64,000 nt of DNA from a bacterium (GTDB lineage: Bacteria > Pseudomonadota > Alphaproteobacteria > Micavibrionales > UBA2020), in NCBI GenBank assembly GCA_029945425.1, contig JAQSDV010000004.1, forward strand, positions 978,991 to 1,042,990. Direction: 5' to 3'. Both the position numbers and the translations under genes were made by a program. Positions within the stretch are counted from its first letter, which is position 1. Each line of letters begins with the position of its first letter. Positions 9,156-18,552 of the stretch are shown in pieces. The notes under the pieces were generated by a model that did no database searches, was not told the DNA's origin, and was given only the letters and a program-made list of their open reading frames with translations.

Positions 9156-9974
9156 TTACGGGTTATACCCTGCGATCTGCATCATGAATTTGTCGAGCGT
9201 CGCATGTACTTTGTCGAGGCTTTTCGGCTTCGGGCCGCTGGACGACAGCGTCACCTGCACGGGGAAATGGCGGAGCATCGTCGTGCCGACCGCGCCGCGC
9301 TGCGTGTATTTCTTGTATTCAGATTCAAATTCGGCGCTGTAGCCGATCGAAACGCCGGTATCCGTGCGGGTTGCCTTGTCGTCAAACACATACTGGTCGG
9401 GCGCACCCATCAAGAGCTTGGCGGAATAGTTGTCGCTGACCTTCATGCTCTGGCTGCCGCCCAGTTTCTTGTACTGGTTGCCGAGGCTTTTTTTCATGTC
9501 GTCGCGGAAGGTGGGTTGGCGCATGTCGAGATATTCGGGGAGCGCGATCGGCGCGCGGCCGAGTTTCGGCGCGAGCCAGCTGATGGTGCCCTGATAATTC
9601 AGCGCCGTATCCGGCGGCTCCAGCCCCGGCATCGTCTGCGCGGCAAGGCGCGGGCCTTGTATGAATTTTTCCAGCTCGTCGCAATCGGCGAACATGGCGA
9701 CCAGGTTGCCGCCGTCGGACGAATGGCCCAGCTTGCGCATATGCTTGATCATCGCGCCTTCGATATATTGCGATTCATCGAGGAAGCACATGCCGAGCGG
9801 CGCCTCCAGCGTCACGCGGTGCTGGCCAAAGGGCATGACAACCGTGCGGCGCATTTCCCACACGGGATTGGGTTCGCGCGCCTGCGCAACGATCCCCGTC
9901 AGCATGGCGGCGGCAAGGACGCAGCCGATAACTGCCGACTTGGGGTTGAGAAATTTTTTCATGGAATGCTTCAT
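9156..9974 (-). CDS. Exported protein of unknown function between ftsK and lolA
   Basis: A 272-residue protein with an N-terminal signal peptide (hydrophobic stretch at about 13-31, cleavage near AQA-RE). The mature part is mixed alpha/beta, with two cysteines (GMCFLDES and FADCDEL, about residues 62 and 98) that could form a disulfide. I do not recognise the family. It lies 24 bases after the ftsK stop and 46 bases before lolA on the same strand, so it is probably cotranscribed with both and acts in the periplasm. The first ATG (9974) has a GGGA nine bases upstream; a second ATG four codons later is possible. Confidence 0.8.
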   Translation of the reverse strand: MKHSMKKFLNPKSAVIGCVLAAAMLTGIVAQAREPNPVWEMRRTVVMPFGQHRVTLEAPLGMCFLDESQYIEGAMIKHMRKLGHSSDGGNLVAMFADCDELEKFIQGPRLAAQTMPGLEPPDTALNYQGTISWLAPKLGRAPIALPEYLDMRQPTFRDDMKKSLGNQYKKLGGSQSMKVSDNYSAKLLMGAPDQYVFDDKATRTDTGVSIGYSAEFESEYKKYTQRGAVGTTMLRHFPVQVTLSSSGPKPKSLDKVHATLDKFMMQIAGYNP

Positions 9975-9998
9975 TCTTTTATGTCCCGTTATGTACCG

Positions 9999-12401
9999 TT
10001 ATGTACCGTAATGGTCGCCGCCCAGGATCTCACGCTTGCCGACATGATTGGCGGCGGTGATGAGGCCCTCCTTCTCCATGCGCTCGACGATGCGGGCAGC
10101 ACGGTTGTAGCCGATCTGCAGATGGCGCTGGATGAAGCTGGTGGAAACCTTGCGTTCCCGGATGACGATGGCAACTGCCTGATCGTACAGGTCGTCGCCG
10201 CTGCCTTCCCCGCTTCCGATTTCTCCGAAGCCGCCTTCCTCTTCCTCGCCGTCCGTCACCCCATCAATGTAATTCGGAACGCCTTGGCTGCGCAAGAAGG
10301 ACACGATTTTCTCGACCTCGTCATCGGCCACAAACGGCCCATGGACTCTGGTAATACGCCCGCCGGCCGCCATATAGAGCATATCGCCCTGTCCGAGCAG
10401 CTGTTCGGCGCCGCCTTCCCCTAATATCGTGCGGCTGTCGATCTTGGAGGTGACCTGAAAGCTGATACGGGTCGGGAAGTTTGCCTTAATAACGCCCGTG
10501 ATGACATCGACGGAGGGACGCTGGGTCGCCATGATCAGGTGAATGCCCGCGGCGCGTGCCATTTGGGCGAGGCGCTGGATCGCGTTTTCAACCTCTTTAC
10601 CGGCAACCAGCATGAGGTCGGCGAATTCGTCGACGATGATGACGATAAACGGCAGGTCGTTCAGCGGGATCGGCTGTTCTTCATAGATCGGCTTGCCGGT
10701 GTCGGAATCAAAACCGGTCTGGATCTTGTGCATCAGCACTTCGCCAGTGCCGCGCGCGGCGCGGATGCGTTCGTTAAATCCGTCGATATTGCGCACGCCC
10801 AGTTTGGACATCGCGCGGTAGCGGTCTTCCATTTCGCGCACCGCCCATTTCAACGCGGTCACGGCCTTATGCGCCTCGGTCACGACGGGAGTCAGCAGAT
10901 GCGGGATATCGTCATACACGGACAGTTCCAGCATCTTGGGGTCGATCATGATGAAGCGGCATTGCTCCGGCGACAGGCGGTAAAGCAGCGACAGGATCAT
11001 CGTGTTCACGGCGACCGATTTGCCCGAGCCGGTCGTGCCGGCGACCAGCAGGTGCGGCATGCGCGACAGGTCGGCGATGATGGGTTCGCCCGCGATATTC
11101 TTGCCCAGAACCAGCGGCAGCTTCGCGGTGTGTTTTTCGGATTCGCGGGTGGCCAGCAATTCCTTCAGGAATACCATTTCGCGTTTCGCATTCGGCAATT
11201 CGATGCCGATGGCGTTTTTGCCGGGAACGACGGCGACGCGTACGGCGACAGAACTCATGCTGCGCGCGATATCGTCGGACAGGCCGATGACGCGGCTGGT
11301 TTTCGTGCCGGGTGCCGGTTCCATTTCGTAAAGCGTCACGATGGGGCCGGGGCTGACTTTCAAAATGTCGCCCTGCACGCCGAAATCGGCCAGCGTGGTT
11401 TGCAGCATCTCGGCGTTTTTCTGCAGCGCGGGCTCGTCCAGCTTGGTGATCGATTGCGCGCGGTCCTGCAGCAGGTCAAGCCCGGGCAGCTGCCATTCGT
11501 CGTCCGATGTGCGCAGGTTGAGTTTTTTCTGCTTTTCTTCTTTGACAGGTTTTGCGGGCTTGTCGCTGCGGATCGCCAGGATCGGCTTGCGCTTCGCGAC
11601 AAGGTTTTCATCGGCAACAGGTTCGATATCCTGCTCGTCGGCTGAGTCTTCCTTTACGCGGATGCGGCGCGGTTTCGCGGGCGCGTCATTCGTGTAGGTC
11701 GTGTGCCATTTGCGGAAGGCGGTGAAGGCAGCGCCTGTGCGCTCTGCAACCGTCGCGGTGACGTCCCGCGTGGTGCCAATGCCCGCCATCCATTCGCCGA
11801 CGCCGATGCCGAGCGCCAGTACATAAGTGACCGTGCACATCAGCGCCGCCGACAAGGCCACGAACAGGAACGCCATGGTGCCGAGCCAGCCTTGCAGGTT
11901 ATTGCCGACCGCGTTGTAAATCAGCGCGCCTGCGGAACCGCCAAGGTAAGAGCCTGCGCCGAACATGTCGAAAGACGGCAGGCGTGCGAAGGCGATGGCG
12001 CCGAGGAGGACGGAGAAGATGAGCATCGGCAAACGTGCGCCAAGGCCCTGCATCGGTTTACGTTTCACAATGCGCCAGCCCCAGACCATGAACGCCGCGC
12101 CGATCAGCAATGCCGCCGCGCCAAGCGTCTGCAGCAACAGGTCGGCGGTATAGGCGCCGCTTTTGCCCAGGAAATTCTGGACAACCGGATTGGTGCCCGC
12201 TGTGTTCAATGACGGATCTTTGGGGTCGTAGGTGAGGAGCGCGCCGAACAGCGCCAGCCCTGCGCCCGCGAAAGCGACGCCGCCAAGATCGGTTAGGCGG
12301 TGTGCGATAAAACTTTGCATGCTGGCCGGCAGAAGCGGCGTTTTGCCGCCGCGTGACTTGACGGAAACCTTGCGCTGCGGCGCGCGCGAAAATAGACCCA
12401 T
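9999..12401 (-). CDS. ftsK: DNA translocase FtsK
   Basis: FtsK couples division to chromosome segregation by pumping DNA through the septum and activating XerCD at dif. The 800-residue protein has an N-terminal membrane domain with about four transmembrane segments (roughly residues 30-195). A short acidic/Lys linker follows, then the RecA-like motor with Walker A in VAGTTGSGKSVAVN and Walker B in IVIIVDEFADLM. A C-terminal winged-helix gamma domain (last ~65 residues, starting near LYDQAVAIVI) recognises KOPS sequences. The linker is short compared with E. coli FtsK, as is usual in Alphaproteobacteria. It heads the ftsK–unknown–lolA run. Confidence 0.97.
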   Translation of the reverse strand: MGLFSRAPQRKVSVKSRGGKTPLLPASMQSFIAHRLTDLGGVAFAGAGLALFGALLTYDPKDPSLNTAGTNPVVQNFLGKSGAYTADLLLQTLGAAALLIGAAFMVWGWRIVKRKPMQGLGARLPMLIFSVLLGAIAFARLPSFDMFGAGSYLGGSAGALIYNAVGNNLQGWLGTMAFLFVALSAALMCTVTYVLALGIGVGEWMAGIGTTRDVTATVAERTGAAFTAFRKWHTTYTNDAPAKPRRIRVKEDSADEQDIEPVADENLVAKRKPILAIRSDKPAKPVKEEKQKKLNLRTSDDEWQLPGLDLLQDRAQSITKLDEPALQKNAEMLQTTLADFGVQGDILKVSPGPIVTLYEMEPAPGTKTSRVIGLSDDIARSMSSVAVRVAVVPGKNAIGIELPNAKREMVFLKELLATRESEKHTAKLPLVLGKNIAGEPIIADLSRMPHLLVAGTTGSGKSVAVNTMILSLLYRLSPEQCRFIMIDPKMLELSVYDDIPHLLTPVVTEAHKAVTALKWAVREMEDRYRAMSKLGVRNIDGFNERIRAARGTGEVLMHKIQTGFDSDTGKPIYEEQPIPLNDLPFIVIIVDEFADLMLVAGKEVENAIQRLAQMARAAGIHLIMATQRPSVDVITGVIKANFPTRISFQVTSKIDSRTILGEGGAEQLLGQGDMLYMAAGGRITRVHGPFVADDEVEKIVSFLRSQGVPNYIDGVTDGEEEEGGFGEIGSGEGSGDDLYDQAVAIVIRERKVSTSFIQRHLQIGYNRAARIVERMEKEGLITAANHVGKREILGGDHYGT

Positions 12402-12511
12402 AAACCCCCCGGTCGGTGGACAAAACAGCTAAACTCTAAAACCCTCCACGAGTGTAGCAGAGGTGTGAGTCATCGCGCTATATGTGTGAGGAAAAATAAG
12501 GCGGGAAGAAG

Positions 12512-12703
12512 TTACTTTTTCTTCTCTTCGCCAAGATCCAGCACGCCGTTCGGGTCTTTCTCAACCAGATCAGCGACTTGATCGTAAACAGAGGCGTTGT
12601 CGTTCATCTGTTCGCGCAGCGGCTCGTTCTGCGCGCCCACATTGCGGAAGAAAGTCGCGGCGTCGCGCAAAAGTTTCGAGGCAAGCTGGGCGTAGGTGGC
12701 CAT
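12512..12703 (-). CDS. Small conserved-looking cytoplasmic protein
   Basis: A 63-residue protein starting MATYAQLASKLL, predicted mostly helical with an acidic/basic end (GEEKKK). The ATG at 12703 has AAGGA nine bases upstream. A longer frame from 12769 would add a non-conserved leader over the promoter region, so I reject it. It lies between pheA and ftsK on the same strand. It has no signal peptide or membrane segment. I do not recognise a function. Confidence 0.65.
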   Translation of the reverse strand: MATYAQLASKLLRDAATFFRNVGAQNEPLREQMNDNASVYDQVADLVEKDPNGVLDLGEEKKK

Positions 12704-12810
12704 CTGGGTAATTCCTTGATAAGGACAAACAAGCACGCAAAAAATAGCATGGCTTCCGCGCCATGGCACGGAAAAACTCCACGGAAAAACCGGGACAAGG
12801 TTATGTTAAT

Positions 12811-13650
12811 TTACTTGCGGCGGAAGGGATGCGTGGGATAGGTGCCCAGCATACGGATATCGGCCGCATAGAACCGCAGCTCGTCAATCGCGTACTGGAA
12901 CGACACATCTTCCGGATGGCCTTCGAATTCGCAATAGAAGGTGGCCGAATGGAATTTGTTGCCTTCAAGATAGCTTTCCAGCTTCAGGATGTTGATGCCG
13001 TTGGTGGCAAAACCGCCGAGCGCTTTGTAAAGCGCGGCCGGAATGTTGTGCACCTTGAACAGGATCGAGGTGATGAATTTCTTGCCCTTCACCGGCGCGG
13101 GCGGCTTCGCGCCCTTGGCAAGCGCGATGAAGCGCGTGGTGTTGCCTTCTTCATCCTCGATATTTTTTTGCAGGATTTTCAGGCCGTAGAGTTCGGCTGC
13201 GAGCGCAGATGCAATCGCGCCATGCGCCTTGTCATTCATCTCGGCGACCTTCAGCGCGGATCCGGCGGTGTCTTCGAACACGACAGGCTTCAATCCCAGG
13301 TCCGCGATGATCTTGCGGCATTGGGGCAGGGCGTGGATGTGGGAATAAACGGTCTTGATGTCGGATACTTTTGCGCCGTCAACGCCCAGCAGGCAGTGAT
13401 GCACAGGAATGAAATATTCCGCGACAATCGACAGCGGCGATTTCGGCAGCAGATGATGTATGTCCGCCACGCGCCCTGCGATGGAGTTATCAATCGGGAT
13501 CATCGCATATTTCGCGCGGCCCGTTTCAGCGGCCTTGAACGCCTCGGCAAAGGTCGGGCAGGGCAGGGGTTCGAGTTTCGGGAAGGCGGCGAGGCAGGCC
13601 ATGTGGGAATAAGCGCCCGCGCGGCCCTGAAATGAGATTTTATCGGTCAT
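12811..13650 (-). CDS. pheA: Prephenate dehydratase
   Basis: A monofunctional prephenate dehydratase (279 residues from the chosen ATG) that converts prephenate to phenylpyruvate in phenylalanine synthesis. The catalytic domain shows SFQGRAGAYSH at the N terminus and PIDNSIAGRVADIH. The conserved Thr-Arg-Phe motif appears as NTTRFIAL. A C-terminal ACT regulatory domain follows, with GINILKLESYLEGN, a variant of the usual ESRP phenylalanine-binding element. The start at 13650 (MTDKISFQG) fits family alignment; the longer frame to 13701 would run into the neighbouring gene. It is downstream of kdsB with two small genes between; kdsB–pheA linkage is common in Alphaproteobacteria. Confidence 0.95.
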   Translation of the reverse strand: MTDKISFQGRAGAYSHMACLAAFPKLEPLPCPTFAEAFKAAETGRAKYAMIPIDNSIAGRVADIHHLLPKSPLSIVAEYFIPVHHCLLGVDGAKVSDIKTVYSHIHALPQCRKIIADLGLKPVVFEDTAGSALKVAEMNDKAHGAIASALAAELYGLKILQKNIEDEEGNTTRFIALAKGAKPPAPVKGKKFITSILFKVHNIPAALYKALGGFATNGINILKLESYLEGNKFHSATFYCEFEGHPEDVSFQYAIDELRFYAADIRMLGTYPTHPFRRK

Positions 13651-13670
13651 TTGTGCTGTTTTCTTTAAGG

Positions 13671-14459
13671 TTATTTGGTGGGGGACGGATTGTCGAACCA
13701 CCGCTTTTTGAGGCCATTCTGCCCCAGATTTTCGCCGCCCGCAATCTCGACCGTCATCATGCCGTGCCGCGCATCCTGCGCGCCACCCATGTTGTAATAG
13801 CCAACGCGCGCGCCCTTGCCGCTTTCGACCAGCGGCAGCGCGATTTTGGCGACGGCCTTCCAGAAATCACGTTTTTCTTCGGTGCTGCCGTTCAGGATAA
13901 AATCGGGGAAGGATTTATAATTGGGGTTCACAATCGCATAGTGTTCCTGCGCTTCTTTTGCGGCAGCGGGAAGGGGAAGCGATTTCATGCCATGACCGAT
14001 ATCGGTGCCCAGTACATCCAGCCGGTTATCGGCAAACAGCTGCGCGATGCCCGGTTTCGGATGCGGGTGGAAGCTGCGCAGCGCGCCGATGAAATCATGA
14101 TCCTTGGTAAATCCGTCGGTCAGCACATGGATATGCACTTCCTGCACTTGCGAATTCGTGTCGTTGCGGCCCATATCCGTGGCCTTGGAAAAATTGGTCA
14201 GCCATTGGTGGTTCGCGGGGTCGACGCGGTTTTTATAAAGCTCGGCAAAGGCTTCGGAAATATCGTCCCATGCCTTGTCATCCGCTTTCGATTTCAGGAA
14301 ATCGAGCCCGTCCGCATGGCGCAACCCGCTGACGGCGATGATGAAGCTGGTATGCGCAATCGGCTTTCCTTCCGCCGCCTGACCGTGCTGCACGGTGCGG
14401 GTGGTGGCGGTCTGCGCGAAAGCCTTGAGCGCGTTTGTTTCTGCGAACCAGTCGGACAC
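13671..14459 (-). CDS. Uncharacterised cytoplasmic protein
   Basis: A protein of about 262 residues when read from the GTG at 14459 (VSDWFAETNALKAF), which has AGAGG about ten bases upstream. Longer reading to an ATG at 14612 would overlap the upstream tfoX-like gene and cross AT-rich, non-coding-looking DNA. The product has no signal peptide or membrane helix. It contains a His-rich segment (EVHIHVLTDG, about residue 115; HPHPKP further on) and a Gly-rich C-terminal part. I do not recognise the family. It lies between the TfoX-like gene and pheA on the same strand, 20 bases before pheA. Confidence 0.65.
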   Translation of the reverse strand: MSDWFAETNALKAFAQTATTRTVQHGQAAEGKPIAHTSFIIAVSGLRHADGLDFLKSKADDKAWDDISEAFAELYKNRVDPANHQWLTNFSKATDMGRNDTNSQVQEVHIHVLTDGFTKDHDFIGALRSFHPHPKPGIAQLFADNRLDVLGTDIGHGMKSLPLPAAAKEAQEHYAIVNPNYKSFPDFILNGSTEEKRDFWKAVAKIALPLVESGKGARVGYYNMGGAQDARHGMMTVEIAGGENLGQNGLKKRWFDNPSPTK

Positions 14460-14533
14460 GGGGGGTATACCTCTTGAGCTATTATAATTACATAACTGGC
14501 AAGGTTTGGTAAACGTAAATGCGTCGGAACGGA

Positions 14534-14893
14534 TTAGCGTTTTGTTTTTACTGATTTTTTCTTCGGCTTGGGCTTTGCTTCCACTGCTGCGGCACAGGCG
14601 GCGCGTGTCCATTCCAGCAGGATATCCTCGTCATCCAGCGCCAGCGCGGGAACGGCCCAATAGGACAGGGTGACGGTCTTTTTCTTCGTCTCGTACCTGA
14701 ATGGCTCCGACCCCGCAGCCTCGAAATCGGCGCGGTTGCCGGCGGCGGTTTTGTAATACAGCACATCGTCGATAATGATGCCGAACATCAACCCCTGCCG
14801 GAACAGCCCGAAGCCGCCGAACATCCGCTTCGCCGAAATACCGGGCAGCGGGGCGAGTTGGTCGAGAATGTAATCGCAATATTCGCGGGACAT
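14534..14893 (-). CDS. TfoX N-terminal domain protein
   Basis: A 119-residue protein with the TfoX/Sxy N-terminal fold, recognised by the opening helix (LDQLAPLPGISAKRMFGGFGLF) in which RMFGG is the family hallmark, then FGIIIDDVLYYKT and the FRYETKKK strand. It lacks the C-terminal helix-hairpin-helix domain of full TfoX, the competence regulator, so a direct competence role should not be assumed. The tail is Lys/Pro rich. Its ATG follows the kdsB stop with no gap (TAAATG), so translation is coupled to kdsB. Confidence 0.85.
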   Translation of the reverse strand: MSREYCDYILDQLAPLPGISAKRMFGGFGLFRQGLMFGIIIDDVLYYKTAAGNRADFEAAGSEPFRYETKKKTVTLSYWAVPALALDDEDILLEWTRAACAAAVEAKPKPKKKSVKTKR

Positions 14894-15673
14894 TTACTTC
14901 TTCAAAATCCGGCGTGCGATTTCGAGGTCTTCCGGCGTATCCACACCCAGCGGCACGGTATCGACCACCGCGATATCAATGCGCATGCCAAGCGCAAGGG
15001 CGCGCAGCTGCTCCAGACGTTCGCGTTTTTCAAGCGCGGCGGGGGGCGATGCGACGAAAGTCTCCAATGCCGCACGTTTATAGGTGTAAAGGCCGATATG
15101 GTGCAGCAGCGGCCCGTCGCCCGAGGGTGCGGTGGTGCGCGAGAAATAAAGTGCGCGGCCTTGTTTTTCGCCTTTGGCGAAATCAATCTCGGCAATCGCC
15201 TTGACCACGTTGGGATTGGTTTTCTCCGACTCTTTCGTAATGATGCAGCCGAGCGTGCCGATATCGGTTTCGGGATTTTGCAGCAAATCGAATGCTGTTT
15301 TGATCAGCGCGGCGTCCAGCGTCGGCAGGTCGCCCTGCACGTTGATGATCGCATCATGCCTGCCTTGCGGGTCGATGGTTCTCAGCGCCGCCAGAATGCG
15401 GTCGGAGCCGGAGGGCAGATCAGGATCGGTCAGCACCGCTTCGCCGCCCGCCTTTTCAACGGCGGCTTTAATCTCTGCTTCGGCGCAGGCAACGACCACG
15501 CGGCCGAGTTTTGATTCCTCGGCACGGCGCAACACCTGCACGATCATCGGCAGACCTTCGATATCCGCCAACGGCTTGTTCGGCAGCCGCGTCGATGCCA
15601 TGCGCGCGGGGATCATGATGATGGGTGAACCCGGCAGGGATTGCGCGGCGGGGGTTTTGTGCGGCTGGGCCAT
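14894..15673 (-). CDS. kdsB: CMP-KDO synthetase (3-deoxy-manno-octulosonate cytidylyltransferase)
   Basis: KdsB activates KDO with CTP to CMP-KDO, the donor for the LPS inner core. The signatures are the nucleotide-binding loop [15 protein letters not shown], the SGSDRI motif, the metal-binding NVQGD, and the conserved HIGLYTYKR. Length (259 residues) is normal. It is the first gene of the kdsB–tfoX-like–unknown–pheA minus-strand run. About 200 bases separate it from the divergent kup gene, so both promoters should lie there. Confidence 0.96.
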   Translation of the reverse strand: MAQPHKTPAAQSLPGSPIIMIPARMASTRLPNKPLADIEGLPMIVQVLRRAEESKLGRVVVACAEAEIKAAVEKAGGEAVLTDPDLPSGSDRILAALRTIDPQGRHDAIINVQGDLPTLDAALIKTAFDLLQNPETDIGTLGCIITKESEKTNPNVVKAIAEIDFAKGEKQGRALYFSRTTAPSGDGPLLHHIGLYTYKRAALETFVASPPAALEKRERLEQLRALALGMRIDIAVVDTVPLGVDTPEDLEIARRILKK

Positions 15674-15876
15674 GGGGATGCTCCTTGGATTATCTGGCCA
15701 GAATATAGCGGGATGGAGCCGGATTGTATTTTGAAAAGATAAAGCCTTGTTTCGCCATCTTTAAACCATTAATTATGAAAATTACAAAAGAATCCAGTTG
15801 CGCCCATGCTGCCCTGCGGTAAAACAGGTAAAGCAACCCCGAAGCGGGGCTCGCGCATTCAATAAGAATAATAAAA

Positions 15877-17799
15877 ATGCAGTCCGCCTCCTCATCCCCC
15901 GACACACACACCGCCAGCGGCCCGGGCACGGGCCTTGTTGCCATGTCGGTCGGCGCGATCGGCGTCGTCTATGGCGATATCGGCACGAGCGCCCTTTATG
16001 CCTTCCGCGAGGCGATGCATGCGGTCGGCGCGCATCCCGATACGGGCGTCGCGTTGCCCGAGGTGCTGGGCATCCTGTCGCTTTTCCTGTGGTCGATGTT
16101 CCTGATCGTGACATTGAAATATGTGACGGTGCTGCTGCGCATCGACAACCGGGGCGAGGGCGGCACGCTTGCGCTGATGGCGCTGGCGCGCAGCGTGATT
16201 TATCGCAACACCATCGGCTTCCTGTTCCTTGGCATGGCAGGGGCGGCGCTGTTTTACGGCGACAGTATTATTACGCCGGCCATTTCGGTTCTCTCGGCCG
16301 TTGAAGGCATGAACGTCGTCGTTGACGGGTTTGAACCCTATGTCGTGCCGGTGACGCTGCTGATTATCGTCGGCTTGTTCTTCGTCCAATATAAGGGCAC
16401 GGCGCAGGTATCGAAACTGTTCGGCCCGATCATGCTGCTCTGGTTCGGTGTGCTGGGCGTCATGGGCGCCAGCCATATCATGGATGACCCGCGCGTGATC
16501 GCGGCGATCAACCCGTGGCATGCGGCCTATTTCGTCGCGACGCATGGCAAGGTCGCCTTTATCACGCTGGGCGCGATCTTCCTGTGTGTGACGGGGGCGG
16601 AGGCGATTTACGCCGATCTTGGCCATTTCGGGCGCAAGCCGATCCAGCTGGCATGGCTCTGGTATGTATTCCCCTGCCTTGCGCTGAATTATCTGGGGCA
16701 GGGCGCGATGGTCCTCCACGACCCCGCCACTCTCGATAACCCGTTCTTCAAAATGGTCGGCAATACATGGCAGCTGCCGCTGGTCCTGCTGGCAGCTTGC
16801 GCGACTGTGATCGCAAGCCAGGCGGTTATTACGGGGGCCTATTCGCTCACCCGTCAGGCGGTCAACCTCGGTCTGCTGCCGCGCATGAAGATCATGCATA
16901 CCTCCGACAAACATTCCGGCCAGATTTACCTGCCGCAGGTAAACTATTTGCTGATGTGCGGCGTCATCATCCTTGTGCTGCTGTTCCGCTCCTCCTCCAG
17001 CCTTGCCGCGGTTTATGGCATCAGCGTGGCAGGCGCGCTTTGCGTCGATGCGATCATGGGGTTCTTTGTCGTCTGGCAGATCCGTGAATGGAAATTCCTG
17101 AAAACGGTGGCGGTCTTCGGCGTGTTTCTTGCGCTTGATTTATTGTTCCTCGGATCGAACCTGCTGAAGCTGATGCAGGGCGGCTGGGTGCCGCTTTTGA
17201 TCGCGACGGTCCTGATGGTCATCATGACGACCTGGATTCAGGGCACGTTCATCCTGTCGTCCCGCGCGCGCAAACGCGAAGTGAAGGTCGAGAAATTTAT
17301 CGCCGATTACAAAACCCGCTATCCCGACCTGCAGCGCGTCCACGGCTCCGCCTTCTTCTTTGCCGGCGACCCCAACCACACGCCCGCATCCCTGCTGCAG
17401 AACATGCGGCACAACAAGGTGCTGCACGAGAACAACATTATCCTGTCGGTCAAGATCGAGCCCTTCCCCCATGTCGTGCCAGCAGACCGCGCGCTGGTCA
17501 CCCACCTGAACGAGGAATTCAGCGTCGTCGTGCTGCGCTTCGGGTTCAAGGATCATCCCGACGTGCAGGAAGAACTGATCAAGATGAACCGCGCCCATGA
17601 CAACGGCATCAATTTCGACTGGGAAGATACCTCGCTGTTCCTGTCGCGCCGTTCCATCAAGTCCCATCCGAAATACGGCATGTCGGGCTGGCAGGACATT
17701 ATCTATATCTGGCTGTCCAAACATGCGGCGGAACCGACTGACTTCTACAAACTGCCCGTCGGCCGCGTCATCGAAATCGGACGGCACGTCCTGATCTAG
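15877..17799 (+). CDS. kup: Low-affinity potassium transporter Kup
   Basis: A 640-residue K+/H+ symporter of the KUP/HAK/KT family in the inner membrane. The family start GVVYGDIGTSALYAFREA is at about residue 29. Roughly twelve transmembrane segments follow up to residue ~450, including GEGGTLALMAL and the GAEAIYADLGHFG motif, and then a C-terminal cytoplasmic domain of about 180 residues. Length matches typical Kup proteins. It is transcribed divergently from kdsB. No K+-responsive element is evident upstream. Confidence 0.96.
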   Translation: MQSASSSPDTHTASGPGTGLVAMSVGAIGVVYGDIGTSALYAFREAMHAVGAHPDTGVALPEVLGILSLFLWSMFLIVTLKYVTVLLRIDNRGEGGTLALMALARSVIYRNTIGFLFLGMAGAALFYGDSIITPAISVLSAVEGMNVVVDGFEPYVVPVTLLIIVGLFFVQYKGTAQVSKLFGPIMLLWFGVLGVMGASHIMDDPRVIAAINPWHAAYFVATHGKVAFITLGAIFLCVTGAEAIYADLGHFGRKPIQLAWLWYVFPCLALNYLGQGAMVLHDPATLDNPFFKMVGNTWQLPLVLLAACATVIASQAVITGAYSLTRQAVNLGLLPRMKIMHTSDKHSGQIYLPQVNYLLMCGVIILVLLFRSSSSLAAVYGISVAGALCVDAIMGFFVVWQIREWKFLKTVAVFGVFLALDLLFLGSNLLKLMQGGWVPLLIATVLMVIMTTWIQGTFILSSRARKREVKVEKFIADYKTRYPDLQRVHGSAFFFAGDPNHTPASLLQNMRHNKVLHENNIILSVKIEPFPHVVPADRALVTHLNEEFSVVVLRFGFKDHPDVQEELIKMNRAHDNGINFDWEDTSLFLSRRSIKSHPKYGMSGWQDIIYIWLSKHAAEPTDFYKLPVGRVIEIGRHVLI

Positions 17800-17883
17800 G
17801 CCATTAACCCTTTTTATTTTGCATAATAAATATATTTCTGGTATAAACTTCGAACGCCATTAAAGGCACGACGGAGAATCACC

Positions 17884-18552
17884 ATGAACAAACAGGCAAA
17901 AAAGCTTGGACGTTTCGGCGCAACGCTGGCAATCGCTTTCAACCTCGCCGCTTGCGCGACACCCCCTGCCAATAACAACGCCCCGCGCAATAACCGCGAC
18001 ACGGCGCCCGAAGTGACAACGGTGCAGGCCTCCTACCTCCAGCCTGCGGCTTACGTGACTCCGGCGGCGGGCGGAGATGTGCTGCGCTTTTATAATTTGC
18101 ATACCGAAGAAAGCATCACCGTGACGCGGAACCGCGGCGAGTCGATTTCACGCGAAGCAAACTGGTTCATGCGCGACTTCCGCCGCGGCGAAGCGGCGAA
18201 CATGGATCCCCAGCTCTTCGACCTGCTGGGCCGCCTGAAGACGGCAATCCAGCGCCGTCATCCGGGTCTGGATGTGGAATATCAGGTTGTTTCCCCCTAC
18301 CGCTCCCCCGATACAAATGAAGCGTTGCGTGATGCGGGCGGCGGACAGGCCGAAGGTTCGCAGCATATGCAGGGCAAGGCGATAGATATCAAGGTGCCGG
18401 GACTGTCGACGATCGAACTCCGCAACATCGCGACCTGCCTGAACCTTGGCGGTGTGGGCTATTATCCGGCGGATGGTTTCGTGCATGTCGATACGGCCCG
18501 CGTGCGTTACTGGCCGTCGCGGGATTACGTCTCCGGACTTCAGTGTAATTAA
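17884..18552 (+). CDS. MepK/YcbK-like murein endopeptidase lipoprotein (M15, DUF882)
   Basis: A 222-residue protein with a lipobox (NLAAC, Cys at ~23), so probably an outer-membrane lipoprotein. The body has the DUF882/M15 peptidase fold: a conserved LRFYNLHTEES strand and the zinc-site motifs SQHMQGKAIDI (His and Asp ligands) and FVHVDTARVRYW (His ligand). E. coli MepK of this family cleaves 3-3 or 4-3 peptidoglycan crosslinks, and this role is inferred here. CGGAG is well spaced before the ATG. Its stop overlaps the end of the convergent sulfotransferase gene by four bases. Confidence 0.88.
   Translation: MNKQAKKLGRFGATLAIAFNLAACATPPANNNAPRNNRDTAPEVTTVQASYLQPAAYVTPAAGGDVLRFYNLHTEESITVTRNRGESISREANWFMRDFRRGEAANMDPQLFDLLGRLKTAIQRRHPGLDVEYQVVSPYRSPDTNEALRDAGGGQAEGSQHMQGKAIDIKVPGLSTIELRNIATCLNLGGVGYYPADGFVHVDTARVRYWPSRDYVSGLQCN

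Noticed and set aside
9039..10424. 461-codon open frame on the plus strand
   Set aside because: Runs antisense through lolA, the exported-protein gene and the ftsK end, which have recognised domains or signal peptides and operon spacing.
15769..15778. TTAA pair between kdsB and kup
   Set aside because: Only four bases separate the half-sites; not a CtrA box.
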